A stretch of 64,000 nucleotides of DNA from Motiliproteus sp036961355 (GTDB taxonomy: Bacteria > Pseudomonadota > Gammaproteobacteria > Pseudomonadales > Balneatricaceae). The stretch spans positions 1-64,000 of the forward strand of contig JBALVL010000024.1 of the NCBI GenBank assembly GCA_036961355.1, in the 5' to 3' direction. The notes beneath the pieces are model-generated. The model searched no databases. It worked only from the letters and a program-made list of their open reading frames with translations, and was not told the origin of the DNA. Made by a program: the position numbers and the translations under genes. This document shows, piece by piece, positions 9,138-17,718 of this stretch (positions are counted from its first letter, which is position 1; every line of letters starts with the position of its first letter).

Positions 9138-9967
9138 CGAAATAGATCCTCTTGTTGGGGTCGTATCAGGTCGAGTGCTGAGCTATTGCCCGGTGTCCAC
9201 TCGACGCCTTTAAAAATCAGCGCGGGCTTTTTGCCCTCTTTGCTCATCAGCAAGCCAGAAGCGGCTGCCAACTCATCGGCCAGGGCCGGTACGGTGACCG
9301 ACAGTTCCCGCCCGTAGGCATCACTCTCACCGGCCATATTGACCGTGCTGGGCACGCGTGCCAGGCCGATCGCCACATTCACCAATCCCATCCGCCAGGG
9401 ACGGCCAAAGGTATCGGTAATCACCACTCCCAGTTTTTTGCCGGTCGCCTGCTCCAGCCCCCGGCATAAGTCCCAGGCGCTTTTATCGGGGTCTTCGGGT
9501 AGCAAAATCACACTGCCGGGGGTTCCTACGTTGGATTCATCGACGGCCGCGTTGGCACAGATAAAGCCCAACCGATGCTCAGCGATCAGCGTGCCCTCCT
9601 CCTGATCCGGCCGTTTCACCGCCCGTACCACACGCTTGGATTCACTCAGAATCACCTCAACCTTGCGCGGGTTCTTGTTGACGGTATGCGCCAACTCCAG
9701 CGCCTGAGCCGAGGGTTTGACATCTTCCAAGCGAACAATGCGGCCTTCGGATTTAGAAACCACCTTATGGGCGATCACCAAAATATCGCCGTCATCGAGG
9801 CTGATGTTGTTGCGGTCCATCGAGGCCAGCAGCAGTTCGACCAGATCATCTCCGGGTTGAATGTCCGGCAAGCCGGGGACTGCCTGGATGCTGACACCAG
9901 CATCAACAGCGGCCGCTACGGCGGTTTTAAGGGTGGGTAGCTCGGTAGGGCTCAATACATGTTGCAT
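9134..9967 (-). CDS. cofE: Coenzyme F420-0:L-glutamate ligase
   Basis: GTP-dependent ligase that adds the gamma-linked glutamate tail to F420-0. The 277-residue single-domain form lacks the nitroreductase-like C-terminal domain of actinobacterial FbiB. Family blocks visible: IQAVPGLPDIQPGDDL, VIAHKVVSKSEGR, ICANAAVDESNVG and VITDTFGRPWRMG. About 25 N-terminal residues precede the usual start of the family. The ATG at 9967 lies inside the end of cofC (16-nt overlap) and has AGGAGG 10 nt upstream. Confidence 0.94.
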   Translation of the reverse strand: MQHVLSPTELPTLKTAVAAAVDAGVSIQAVPGLPDIQPGDDLVELLLASMDRNNISLDDGDILVIAHKVVSKSEGRIVRLEDVKPSAQALELAHTVNKNPRKVEVILSESKRVVRAVKRPDQEEGTLIAEHRLGFICANAAVDESNVGTPGSVILLPEDPDKSAWDLCRGLEQATGKKLGVVITDTFGRPWRMGLVNVAIGLARVPSTVNMAGESDAYGRELSVTVPALADELAAASGLLMSKEGKKPALIFKGVEWTPGNSSALDLIRPQQEDLFR

Positions 9968-10590
9968 GCGTTCAATACCTCCTGCGCGGGAACTAACATC
10001 GGCAGAGCTGCCAGCTGCTCCAGATCGTCTGGACTATCTACGTCAAAAGCCAAATTTTTCATCTCGTTCACCACCGAGTGCACACCGAGCTTGCGTGCGA
10101 CGGCCAAGTGTTCTTCACAGGAATCGATGCCGAAACGAAACGGAATCACGTCGGGTGGCGATGTCATCAGCGCGTTGGTGCCGCCATCGTCGGCGGGACA
10201 GATGGATACCCAGGGCGCATCCCAGAGCTGATCCAGCAACTGGCCGATCTCGTGCTCATCCAACACCGCAATATCAGCCGGAATTAGTAACTGCGATTCA
10301 TAGCCCTGTTGACGGCTCCACTGCGCCGCTTGGCTAGCCGCACCGTTCAACCCACCGGGCGGGGTTTCCATCAACACCTCGGCTTGGTGTCTTTTCGCGA
10401 TAGCGCGAATCCGCTCGGAACGGGTAACCACCAGTACCGTATAAGCCGGGAAATGCGTTTGAAAAAACTCCAGGCTATGGGTGAACATGGACAGCGCCAA
10501 CTGCTGCCGATTAGCCGGATTCAGCACACCGGATAACCGTTGTTTCGACTGTCTTGGGTCTTTCATCGGTATCACAATAATGGTCTTCAT
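9952..10590 (-). CDS. cofC: 2-phospho-L-lactate / phosphoenolpyruvate / 3-phosphoglycerate guanylyltransferase
   Basis: Makes the activated GDP-linked three-carbon unit that CofD joins to F0. The 212-residue protein has the MobA-like nucleotidyltransferase start IIVIPMKDPRQSKQRLSGVL, the LLIPADIAVL loop and the ADDGGTNAL motif, followed by FRFG. Which phosphorylated acid it uses (2-phospholactate, PEP or 3-phosphoglycerate, all known among CofC/FbiD relatives) cannot be read from the sequence. The ATG at 10590 follows a GGGAGG; a GTG directly before it is an alternative start. Confidence 0.93.
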   Translation of the reverse strand: MKTIIVIPMKDPRQSKQRLSGVLNPANRQQLALSMFTHSLEFFQTHFPAYTVLVVTRSERIRAIAKRHQAEVLMETPPGGLNGAASQAAQWSRQQGYESQLLIPADIAVLDEHEIGQLLDQLWDAPWVSICPADDGGTNALMTSPPDVIPFRFGIDSCEEHLAVARKLGVHSVVNEMKNLAFDVDSPDDLEQLAALPMLVPAQEVLNACNMY

Positions 10591-10603
10591 CACCGACCCT
10601 CCC

Positions 10604-11614
10604 TTAGTTTGCAGCGGTCATCAGAGCAGCAGAATCGTCTGAACCGGCAGTGGTCACATGATTGGCGGCAAAGAAGCCAACCACCGCTTCAGCCAGATCG
10701 ATTTTGTGCTGCCGCGTGGTCATCAGCGTGGGGATGGTTAACACCGCCAGTCCGTCAGCCATTAACGCTGTTGCCGCGTCACTGTCTGACTGGTCGATCA
10801 CCAGCGCATCGATCAGCCCGCGATAACAGTCGGCTATACCGTTTTGATCACAGCGATAACCGGCAGCGATCATCATTTTGTCGGCCGGACCTTTGACGGT
10901 CTGGCCGTTAATCAGCGGAGAAACCGCAATCTTGTAGGCCGACGACCGAATCAGCGCCTGACGAATTCCGGGGATCGCCACAATGGCGCCGATGCTGACG
11001 ATCGGATTACTGGGCGCAAAGACGATCAGGTCGGCTTCGGCGATCGCCCGCAGCGCTTCATCCGTCGCGGTTGCCTGCTCGATCCCGTCAATAGCAAACT
11101 CGGTGATCACCGGTCGGCAGCCTTGGCGGACAAAGTAGCTTTGGAAGTCGAGCCAGCCCTGATCGGTTTTAACCCGGGTCTGGATGCAATCATCGGTGGG
11201 TAAAATGATGTTGGCCTGCACCCCTAAACGGCGGGCGATATGGGCAGCAATCTCGGTGGGTCGAACGCCCATCCGCCGTTGCTCGGTACGGTAGATGTGG
11301 GTAGCAAAGTCCTGATCACCCAGATACATCCAGGTGTCCGCTCCCAGTCGATTCAGCGCATCTAAGGTCCGGTTACTCTCATCTTTTAGCCCCCAGCCTT
11401 TATCACGGTCGATCAGGTCCGCCAGGGTATAGGTCAAGGTGTCGATATCCGGTGATACCCACAGTCCATGAAACTGCTGGTCGTCGGCGACGTTACCGAT
11501 GATGCTCAGCTGCTCGCCGTACCGGCTGAACGCCAACCCCTCGGCCATCTTGGCGCCGCCGACGCCACCCGCCAGCACGGTGATGTTGACTGTCTTTTCT
11601 GCCGCGAAACTCAT
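10604..11614 (-). CDS. cofD: 2-phospho-L-lactate transferase
   Basis: Transfers the phospho-acid moiety from the GDP-activated intermediate to F0, forming F420-0 (or dehydro-F420-0, or the 3PG form). The 336-residue protein has the glycine loop LAGGVGGAKMAEGL near residue 15, the SPDIDTLTYTLA stretch, and ILPTDD plus the SNPIVSIG motif of the FbiA/CofD family. The start overlaps the cofH stop by four bases (ATGA); cofC follows after 13 nt. Confidence 0.94.
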   Translation of the reverse strand: MSFAAEKTVNITVLAGGVGGAKMAEGLAFSRYGEQLSIIGNVADDQQFHGLWVSPDIDTLTYTLADLIDRDKGWGLKDESNRTLDALNRLGADTWMYLGDQDFATHIYRTEQRRMGVRPTEIAAHIARRLGVQANIILPTDDCIQTRVKTDQGWLDFQSYFVRQGCRPVITEFAIDGIEQATATDEALRAIAEADLIVFAPSNPIVSIGAIVAIPGIRQALIRSSAYKIAVSPLINGQTVKGPADKMMIAAGYRCDQNGIADCYRGLIDALVIDQSDSDAATALMADGLAVLTIPTLMTTRQHKIDLAEAVVGFFAANHVTTAGSDDSAALMTAAN

Positions 11615-12906
11615 ACCGCAGCCACTGCACTGGTGGCGATCAGCTGATGTCCGTGATGACTAGCAGCCATCGCTCGACCATCGCGGTAGGGGGCGGCATC
11701 GGTTAAACCGCTGGCTGGCTCGAACGTCTCTAGCGGCTGGTACAGCGTGTTGCGGCGAAACGGATCGCGACCGGCCTGTTGAATCATTCTGACCATATCT
11801 TCAGGGACGATCTCCTGACCGTGTTTACCGCCGGACGAACGTGAAATACTTTCGTTCATCAACGTGCCGCCCAGGTCATTCGCCCCGGACCGCAGCATCT
11901 GTTGGGCATACTCGGGCCCCAGCTTGACCCAGGATGCTTGGATATTGTCGATCCAGCCGTTGAGCATCAGTCGAGCCACCGCATGCATACGGGTGTTCTC
12001 CTGCGGGGTTGGCCCCGGACGGACATCCTTATTGTTGAGATATAACGGCGATTCGTAGTGCACAAAACCCAGCGGCACAAACTCGGTAAAGCCGCCGGTG
12101 TCCTTCTGAATGTCACGCAATTGAGCAAGGTGGGCCGCCCAATGGCGAGGGTGATCGATATGACCGTACATAATGGTCGATGTCGTCGGCAGACCCAGCC
12201 GATGAGCTGTCTTGATAATATCCACCCACTGTTTGGTGGTCAGTTTGTCTTTGGTCAGTTGCTGGCGGATCTCGACATCAAGAATCTCCGCTGCCGTGCC
12301 GGGCATAGAGTCCAGACCACAATCGATCAGATCCTGAATGAATTCGGCCGTGGTCATTTTGCTTTTAAGCGCACCAAACCAGATCTCAAACGGTGAGAAC
12401 GCATGAATATGAATCTTCGGTAACCGCTGCTTTATCGCGATCAGAATATTGCGGTAATGATCGCCGCCAATATTGGGGTGCAGGCCGCCCTGGATGCAGA
12501 CTTCGGTAGCGCCGCGATCCCAGGCCTCTTGCGCCCGATTGACGATCTCATCCATCGATAGCAGCTCAGCGTCCGGATCGTCCTTACGCTTCGCAAATCC
12601 GCAGAATTTACAGCCCATGTAACAAACATTGGTAAAATTGATATTGCGGGTAATCACAAAGCTGGCGCTGTTGCCGACGCTCTTCTCACGCAGGTAATCC
12701 GCCGTGGCAACCAACGCGTCCAGCTCCGGGCCTTGCGTTTCAAACAAGCTGATCGCATCGGGCTCACTCAGTTCCTGACCCTTGATGACGTCCATCAGAA
12801 TCTGCTGTGTCTGGCGATCGGCTGCTGCCAAAGATTGCAGCAGCGCACCACTGAGTGCGGGTTGCTGATGCGGCGAATTAAATGCTGCGGTGGTGAAACT
12901 GTTCAT
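11611..12906 (-). CDS. cofH: F0 synthase subunit 2 (5-amino-6-(D-ribitylamino)uracil-tyrosine transferase)
   Basis: Radical SAM enzyme that couples tyrosine to 5-amino-6-ribitylaminouracil. The 4Fe-4S motif is CYMGCKFCGF near residue 95, preceded by RNINFTNVC; the EVCIQGG and FVPLGFVHYESP blocks match CofH. This is the stand-alone archaeal/cyanobacterial/proteobacterial arrangement, not the fused FbiC of actinobacteria. I chose ATG 12906 with GAGG upstream rather than the TTG two codons earlier. It is 62 nt downstream of cofG and coupled to cofD. Confidence 0.94.
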   Translation of the reverse strand: MNSFTTAAFNSPHQQPALSGALLQSLAAADRQTQQILMDVIKGQELSEPDAISLFETQGPELDALVATADYLREKSVGNSASFVITRNINFTNVCYMGCKFCGFAKRKDDPDAELLSMDEIVNRAQEAWDRGATEVCIQGGLHPNIGGDHYRNILIAIKQRLPKIHIHAFSPFEIWFGALKSKMTTAEFIQDLIDCGLDSMPGTAAEILDVEIRQQLTKDKLTTKQWVDIIKTAHRLGLPTTSTIMYGHIDHPRHWAAHLAQLRDIQKDTGGFTEFVPLGFVHYESPLYLNNKDVRPGPTPQENTRMHAVARLMLNGWIDNIQASWVKLGPEYAQQMLRSGANDLGGTLMNESISRSSGGKHGQEIVPEDMVRMIQQAGRDPFRRNTLYQPLETFEPASGLTDAAPYRDGRAMAASHHGHQLIATSAVAAV

Positions 12907-12968
12907 GATCAATTCCTCTGTTTTCTCAGGAAGCGTTGCAAAAGTTGCGGCTCGACCAGCTGGTCAAA

Positions 12969-14096
12969 TCAGGCGCACTGCATCGCTGCAAAACCGTCTG
13001 ACCGGGCGATAGCTTCGACACGTTCGGCAATCAACGGAGAAAAATAGACATTCGGAAGATTCTGATAAGGGGGGTAGACCGCCAGGCGCTCGGTCAGTCG
13101 GTAACCACAATCGGCCGTTGCACGCTGCAATTGATCGATCTGCGGCCAAGCGCGTTCAGGGTTGATATGGTCCAAGGTCAGCGGAGAGATACCGCCCCAA
13201 TCGTTGATACCGGATTCGATATAGTGGCTAAAACGCTGCTGTAAATTAGGCGGGGCTTGCAGACTGATACGGGGATCGAGCAGTAATCGCGCTACAGCGA
13301 GGGTCCGCAACATGTCGTCGAGATCTGGCTCAGGATGGTTAGCCATCGCTGTTCCGGGCTTGGCGCAGAAGTTCTGAACAATCACTTCTTGGATATGACC
13401 GTACTGTAGGTACAGCTCGTTGATCGCCAACACGCTATCAATGCGCTCTTCCCAAGTTTCGCCGATGCCGATCAGAATACCGGTCGTGAAAGGCACATCA
13501 TGGTGGCCCGCACGATCCAAGGTGCGAAGTCGCTGCACCGGGACTTTGTCGGGGCAGGCATAGTGGGCCTCGCCTTTCACCAACAGACGGCGACTGACAT
13601 TTTCCAACATCATTCCCATGCTGGCGCTTACCGGCTTGAGCTTGATGATTTCATCTTCCGTCAGCGTACCTGCGTTGACGTGAGGCAACATGCCGGTTTC
13701 TTCGATGACGCGCTCACACATCGCCTTCAGGTAATCGGTCATCGACTCGTAACCAAGCGCGGCCAATGCGTCTTTTGCCTGGCTGTAACGCAGCTCCGGT
13801 TTTTCTCCGAGGCTAAACAGAACCTCTTTGCAGCCCATCGCCTCGCCTTCGCGCACCACCGCCATCACCTGCTCCGGTGTCATAACACGTGCATTCGGCG
13901 AACCCGGCTTTTGAACGAAGGTGCAGTAACCACAATCGTCACGGCACATATTGGTCAGGGGCACGAAGACCTTACGTGAGTAGGTCAAATTGCTGCCCCA
14001 GTGCAGATCCCGTAAAGCCGAAGCCTGTTGCTGCAACCTTTCCAACTCAACACCTGTAACGGTGCCTAATTCCAGTGCTTGTGAGCGTGACAACAT
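12969..14096 (-). CDS. cofG: F0 synthase subunit 1 (7,8-didemethyl-8-hydroxy-5-deazariboflavin synthase)
   Basis: Second radical SAM half of F0 synthase, which closes the deazaflavin ring. The cluster motif CRDDCGYCTF lies near residue 52; the downstream EVLFSLGEKPE, HVNAGTL and GINDWGGISPLT blocks are characteristic. 375 residues. First gene of the F420 operon; the 120 bp upstream hold two RutR-like operators, so the whole operon is likely controlled there. Confidence 0.95.
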   Translation of the reverse strand: MLSRSQALELGTVTGVELERLQQQASALRDLHWGSNLTYSRKVFVPLTNMCRDDCGYCTFVQKPGSPNARVMTPEQVMAVVREGEAMGCKEVLFSLGEKPELRYSQAKDALAALGYESMTDYLKAMCERVIEETGMLPHVNAGTLTEDEIIKLKPVSASMGMMLENVSRRLLVKGEAHYACPDKVPVQRLRTLDRAGHHDVPFTTGILIGIGETWEERIDSVLAINELYLQYGHIQEVIVQNFCAKPGTAMANHPEPDLDDMLRTLAVARLLLDPRISLQAPPNLQQRFSHYIESGINDWGGISPLTLDHINPERAWPQIDQLQRATADCGYRLTERLAVYPPYQNLPNVYFSPLIAERVEAIARSDGFAAMQCA

Positions 14097-14185
14097 CGCA
14101 GTCAGGCCTCCATTGTTATTTTTATTGGCGGTCTCTGCTGGATCCCGGCGCCTCTATTGGGGCCAATGGATTCAACATCAAAAGT

Positions 14186-14201
14186 TTTACCTTCTGGTCA
14201 A
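14186..14201 (-). promoter_or_regulatory. RutR-like operator, upstream of cofG (proximal)
   Basis: TTTACCTTCTGGTCAA, an imperfect copy of the palindrome, about 90 bp before the cofG start. Confidence 0.65.
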
Positions 14202-14218
14202 TTTATCCTAGCGTTGTT

Positions 14219-14234
14219 TTGACCATATGGTCAA
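14219..14234 (-). promoter_or_regulatory. RutR-like operator, upstream of cofG (distal, perfect)
   Basis: TTGACCATATGGTCAA is a perfect 16-bp palindrome and an exact match to the known E. coli RutR consensus TTGACCA-N2-TGGTCAA. It lies 33 bp (centre to centre) from the proximal copy. Confidence 0.85.
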
Positions 14235-14465
14235 GTTATTTTTTCCAATACAATGCCGCCATAGTTTGGATGCAAAAAAACCTTTACAGATCAGCTATTA
14301 AAAAGAGGAAAGATAAAAAACTGAGGAGTAATACTCGTGAGGTTCGAAACGAAAGGACGTGAAACAGGTGCATAACAGATGATTTAAACAGTAAATAAAA
14401 CGGTATATGAACGCCGTTAGGACGGGAGGACGTTACGGAAAAGTTACGGGGAATTGACAAAAAGA

Positions 14466-14490
14466 CAAAAAAAGGCGGACTGAGCCACCT
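14466..14490 (-). terminator. Terminator of the TetR gene
   Basis: On the minus strand an AGGTGG/CCGCCT stem with a six-base loop is followed by seven Ts, about 80 nt after the regulator's stop codon. It keeps the regulator and the F420 operon as separate transcripts. The remaining ~230 bp up to the operators holds no gene. Confidence 0.75.
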
Positions 14491-14570
14491 CTCTGAATTA
14501 TTCACTACCTATATATTGGTAACTGACTGTATTGGTAACCGCTTGAATTGCTAACCGACTGGTCCGCGAT

Positions 14571-15230
14571 TCAGGTTTTGAGACCGATCCCTTTCAGAAC
14601 CATATGGGTCAGGAAATCACTGGCCCCTTTGAAGTCTTCAACATCCAATTGGTCTTTCTTCAACGATAGCTGAATCTGGGTGGAGAAATCCGCATAGGTT
14701 TGAGTAGACGACCAAATCACGAAGAACAGGTGATACGGGTCAATCGGGTCCATCTTGCCATCAGCAATCCAACTACGAACCAGATTCACATCAGCATCGA
14801 GAATAGGAACCAGTTGAGATTGTAAGTGATTCTTCAGATAGGGGGCACCGTTGATGATCTCGTTGGCAAACACCTTGGAGCCGTTGGGGTGGGTTCGTGA
14901 CAGCTCAATTTTACCCCGGATGTAGTTCTCCAGCATTGTTGCAGGGTCATCTCCATCCTGATCCAGCAGCACCATCTTTTCCAACCAAAGATCAAGAATA
15001 CTGGCCAATACGCGGAGGTATAGGACCTCCTTGGAAGGAAAATAATAAAGCATGTTCTGTTTCGACATGCCGGCACGTTCGGCAATGGACTCGATAGAGG
15101 TGCCGTTATACCCAAACTGGGCGAAGATATCTTCGGCAACACTTAATATCTTAGCTTCATGGGCTTCACGAACACGAGAGCGACGACGAGGCCGCTCGAC
15201 TTCAACTTTCCCTATCAAATCTTGTGTCAT
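14571..15230 (-). CDS. RutR-like TetR family regulator
   Basis: TetR-family repressor of ~219 residues. The N-terminal HTH (IFAQFGYNGTSIESIAERAGMSKQNMLYYFPSKE split around residues 35-70) and the C-terminal domain with the NEIINGAP and WIADGKMDPIDPYHLFFVIWSSTQTYADF features resemble RutR, which senses uracil and thymine in E. coli. I took the ATG at 15230; the frame continues to a TTG two codons upstream. The matching palindromes before the F420 operon, the hydrolase-pnt operon and this gene itself support a local regulon with autoregulation. Confidence 0.88.
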   Translation of the reverse strand: MTQDLIGKVEVERPRRRSRVREAHEAKILSVAEDIFAQFGYNGTSIESIAERAGMSKQNMLYYFPSKEVLYLRVLASILDLWLEKMVLLDQDGDDPATMLENYIRGKIELSRTHPNGSKVFANEIINGAPYLKNHLQSQLVPILDADVNLVRSWIADGKMDPIDPYHLFFVIWSSTQTYADFSTQIQLSLKKDQLDVEDFKGASDFLTHMVLKGIGLKT

Positions 15231-15274
15231 TAACAAGTCCCACAGAATTTAGATGTTATGAATAACAGTGTAAT

Positions 15275-15290
15275 TTTACCACATGGTAAC
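15275..15290 (-). promoter_or_regulatory. RutR-like operator upstream of the TetR gene
   Basis: TTTACCACATGGTAAC, same core ACCA-N2-TGGT as the other four sites, about 45 bp before the regulator's start, consistent with autorepression. Confidence 0.7.
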
Positions 15291-15755
15291 ATTTGTAAGC
15301 GCGTTTTTCGTCGCTCTGTCATTCAAGATATCTACAATACCTCTATATAGCGGCTAGTTAGTATGATCGCCCGTAAATAGCCTGAAATAAGTAACAAACT
15401 GAATAATGTACAAAGCCTATAGCTAACAACATGTCAGTTAAAGACTTTTGCTAACAACACTCTCAGTTTCCGTATCGTAACGTACTGATTTTCTCGTTCT
15501 CCCAAAAAAAACCTGCCAGTCGTGACAGGGCTTTAAAATAGCTAAAATCTGCTCTGGCCCCGCTTATACCAACAGCGATACCTTTTTCGTCAACCGACGA
15601 CTCGACAACAAAATATAAGGGCCCGATCCCAGCAGCTGGATTAGCGTTCACACCTGCGAAACATACACCCTAAATTAGCAAAACCTCACTCACGTGGTAT
15701 CAACCCTAAAACCACGCTAATTGTACGAATTACGATCTCAGACGCTCAGGACAAC
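15291..15755. other. Intergenic region between the regulator and nirS
   Basis: About 465 bp without a recognised gene. A 62-codon minus-strand frame (15463-15651) matches nothing I know and is probably spurious or a remnant. Confidence 0.5.
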
Positions 15756-15769
15756 TTGATCAGGGTCAA
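15756..15769 (+). promoter_or_regulatory. FNR/DNR-type box 1 upstream of nirS
   Basis: TTGATCAGGGTCAA, matching the TTGAT-N4-RTCAA consensus of FNR/DNR regulators that switch on denitrification genes at low oxygen and with nitric oxide. It lies ~220 bp before the nirS start. Confidence 0.8.
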
Positions 15770-15793
15770 GTTCAGCCTCTATATCTGACGGAA

Positions 15794-15807
15794 TTGACAA
15801 GGATCAA
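15794..15807 (+). promoter_or_regulatory. FNR/DNR-type box 2 upstream of nirS
   Basis: TTGACAAGGATCAA, a second good match 38 bp from the first (centre to centre), on the same DNA face spacing expected for tandem FNR-type sites or for separate FNR and DNR sites. Confidence 0.75.
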
Positions 15808-15987
15808 GTCTGTAGGAAATCAGAAGTTTAGTATTTCGTATGGCTCACCGGGTCGCACCCCAGTCCATTATTTCAGGCTCTCTATTAGAGAGATTGAAGT
15901 GATACAGGGATGACAACATGACTGGGCCAGTACCTACGATGTTTAAGTTTTAAACAACGACAATGAATCGTTATGAGGTCAACATCT

Positions 15988-17613
15988 ATGAAACGCGCTA
16001 AATTAGGACTGTCTACTCTGGCTCTAGCCATGGGTTTAAGTGTAGGGGGAGTACAGGCGGCAACTACAGCGCCGACTCTGTCAGAAGCTGAATTCGACAA
16101 AGCAAAAACCATGTATTTCCAACGCTGCGCCGGTTGTCACGGTGTTCTGCGTAAGGGCGCCACCGGTAAGAGCCTGATGCCGAAAGATACCCTGAAGAAA
16201 GGTACCGATCGTCTGCATCGTATCATCGAGCTGGGCACCGAAGGCGGCATGAACAACTTCGACGATATCTTCTCCAAAGACGAGATCGGCCTCCTGGCCA
16301 AGTTCATCCAGATGGAGCCACCGATTCCCCCAGAGATGTCTCTGGAGATGATGAAGAAGCACACCAAGCAGTTCGTTGCTCTGGAAGACTACCCAACCAA
16401 GCCACTGCACGGTCTGAACTGGGAAAACTTCTTCGTTGTTATCGAGCGTGATGCAGGTACTGCCGCCATCATCGACGGCGATACTAAAGAGATCGTTGCT
16501 CACATCGACACCGGTTACGCCGTACACGTCATCAAGGGCACCGAGCACCACAAAACTCAGCATCCAAAAGATGCAGTGGGCCGTTTCTGGTACACCATCG
16601 GTCGTGATGGCAAGGTCAACAAGATCGACCTGTGGCAGACGCCTGACAAGATGCTGGTTGCTGAAACCAAGATGGCATACGACGCACGCGACATCGCTGT
16701 TTCTGGCGATGGCAAGTACGTAATTGCTGGTGGTTACTGGCCTCCACACTTCGTCATCATGGATGCCGAAACTCTTGAGCCGCTGAAAGTAGTTTCTTCA
16801 CGTGGTATCAACGTTGACGGCGAGTACGTTAACGAAGCCCGTGTTGCCGCTATCTACACCACGCCAAATGAGCCAACCTTCATGGTTGCCATTAAAGAGC
16901 TGGGCCAGATGTGGCAGGTTGATTACACCGATCTGGCTAACCTGCGGATCGAGCAGATCGACTCCGCTAAATTCCTGCACGATGGTTTCTTCGACCCAAC
17001 CGGTCGTTACTTCCAGATCGCTGCAAACGCCTCTAACAAGATGGTCGTCGTTGATACCAAGACGCGCAAGCTTGAGAAGATCATCGACGTTGCCAAGCTG
17101 CCACACCCGGGGCCTGGTGCTAACTGGATCGACAAAGAGTGTGGTCCTGTAGGCGGTACAACTCACCTGGGCGAAGGCGCAGTTTCTGTTTGGGGCAACG
17201 ATCCAATCGGTCACCCTGATCAGGCGTGGAAGCTTTGCTACGAAGTTGAAACCGACGGTGCTGGTGTCTTCATCCGTACTCACGAGACCTCTCAGTACGT
17301 TTGGGCTGATCAGCTGAAGCACCCTGAGCCAGAGGTTCAGCAGAGCGTTCAGGTATTCGATAAGGATACTCGTGAAATCGTTAAGACCATCCGCGTTACC
17401 GAAGAAGAAGGTAAAGCAGCTCTGCACATGGAGTTCAACCAGGATGGTACTGAGGTTTGGGTCTCTGTCTGGAACCGTAAAGATGCCAGCAACCCAACCG
17501 GCGAAATCGTTGTATACGATGCCAAGACTCTGGAAGAGAAGACTCGTATTAAGGGTCTGACCACTCCAACTGGTAAGTTCAACGTATTCAACCGCATTAA
17601 TCACAAGACCTGA
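15988..17613 (+). CDS. nirS: Cytochrome cd1 nitrite reductase
   Basis: Periplasmic dissimilatory nitrite reductase producing nitric oxide. A signal peptide (to about VQAATT) precedes a cytochrome c domain with CAGCH and an eight-bladed d1-haem propeller. The d1 ligand His lies in GYAVHVIK; the two catalytic histidines, equivalent to His327 and His369 of the Pseudomonas aeruginosa enzyme, lie in FLHDG and KLPHPG exactly 42 residues apart, so the enzyme looks intact. I chose the ATG at 15988 with TGAGGT 8 nt upstream; an ATG at 15973 is also in frame. FNR/DNR boxes precede it and a strong terminator follows. Confidence 0.97.
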   Translation: MKRAKLGLSTLALAMGLSVGGVQAATTAPTLSEAEFDKAKTMYFQRCAGCHGVLRKGATGKSLMPKDTLKKGTDRLHRIIELGTEGGMNNFDDIFSKDEIGLLAKFIQMEPPIPPEMSLEMMKKHTKQFVALEDYPTKPLHGLNWENFFVVIERDAGTAAIIDGDTKEIVAHIDTGYAVHVIKGTEHHKTQHPKDAVGRFWYTIGRDGKVNKIDLWQTPDKMLVAETKMAYDARDIAVSGDGKYVIAGGYWPPHFVIMDAETLEPLKVVSSRGINVDGEYVNEARVAAIYTTPNEPTFMVAIKELGQMWQVDYTDLANLRIEQIDSAKFLHDGFFDPTGRYFQIAANASNKMVVVDTKTRKLEKIIDVAKLPHPGPGANWIDKECGPVGGTTHLGEGAVSVWGNDPIGHPDQAWKLCYEVETDGAGVFIRTHETSQYVWADQLKHPEPEVQQSVQVFDKDTREIVKTIRVTEEEGKAALHMEFNQDGTEVWVSVWNRKDASNPTGEIVVYDAKTLEEKTRIKGLTTPTGKFNVFNRINHKT

Positions 17614-17633
17614 TTAATCGCTTGAGCGTTATC

Positions 17634-17664
17634 AACCGGAGGGGTTAACCCCTCCGGTTTTTCT
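17634..17664 (+). terminator. Terminator after nirS
   Basis: AACCGGAGGGG/CCCCTCCGGTT stem with a TTAA loop and TTTTT tail. Read-through may still feed the nirT-like gene 55 nt downstream. Confidence 0.9.
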
Positions 17665-17718
17665 ACCCCAATAATTACCGTTTTTGTTCATTTCATTTCC
17701 GCGCGCTGAGAGGTTTTT

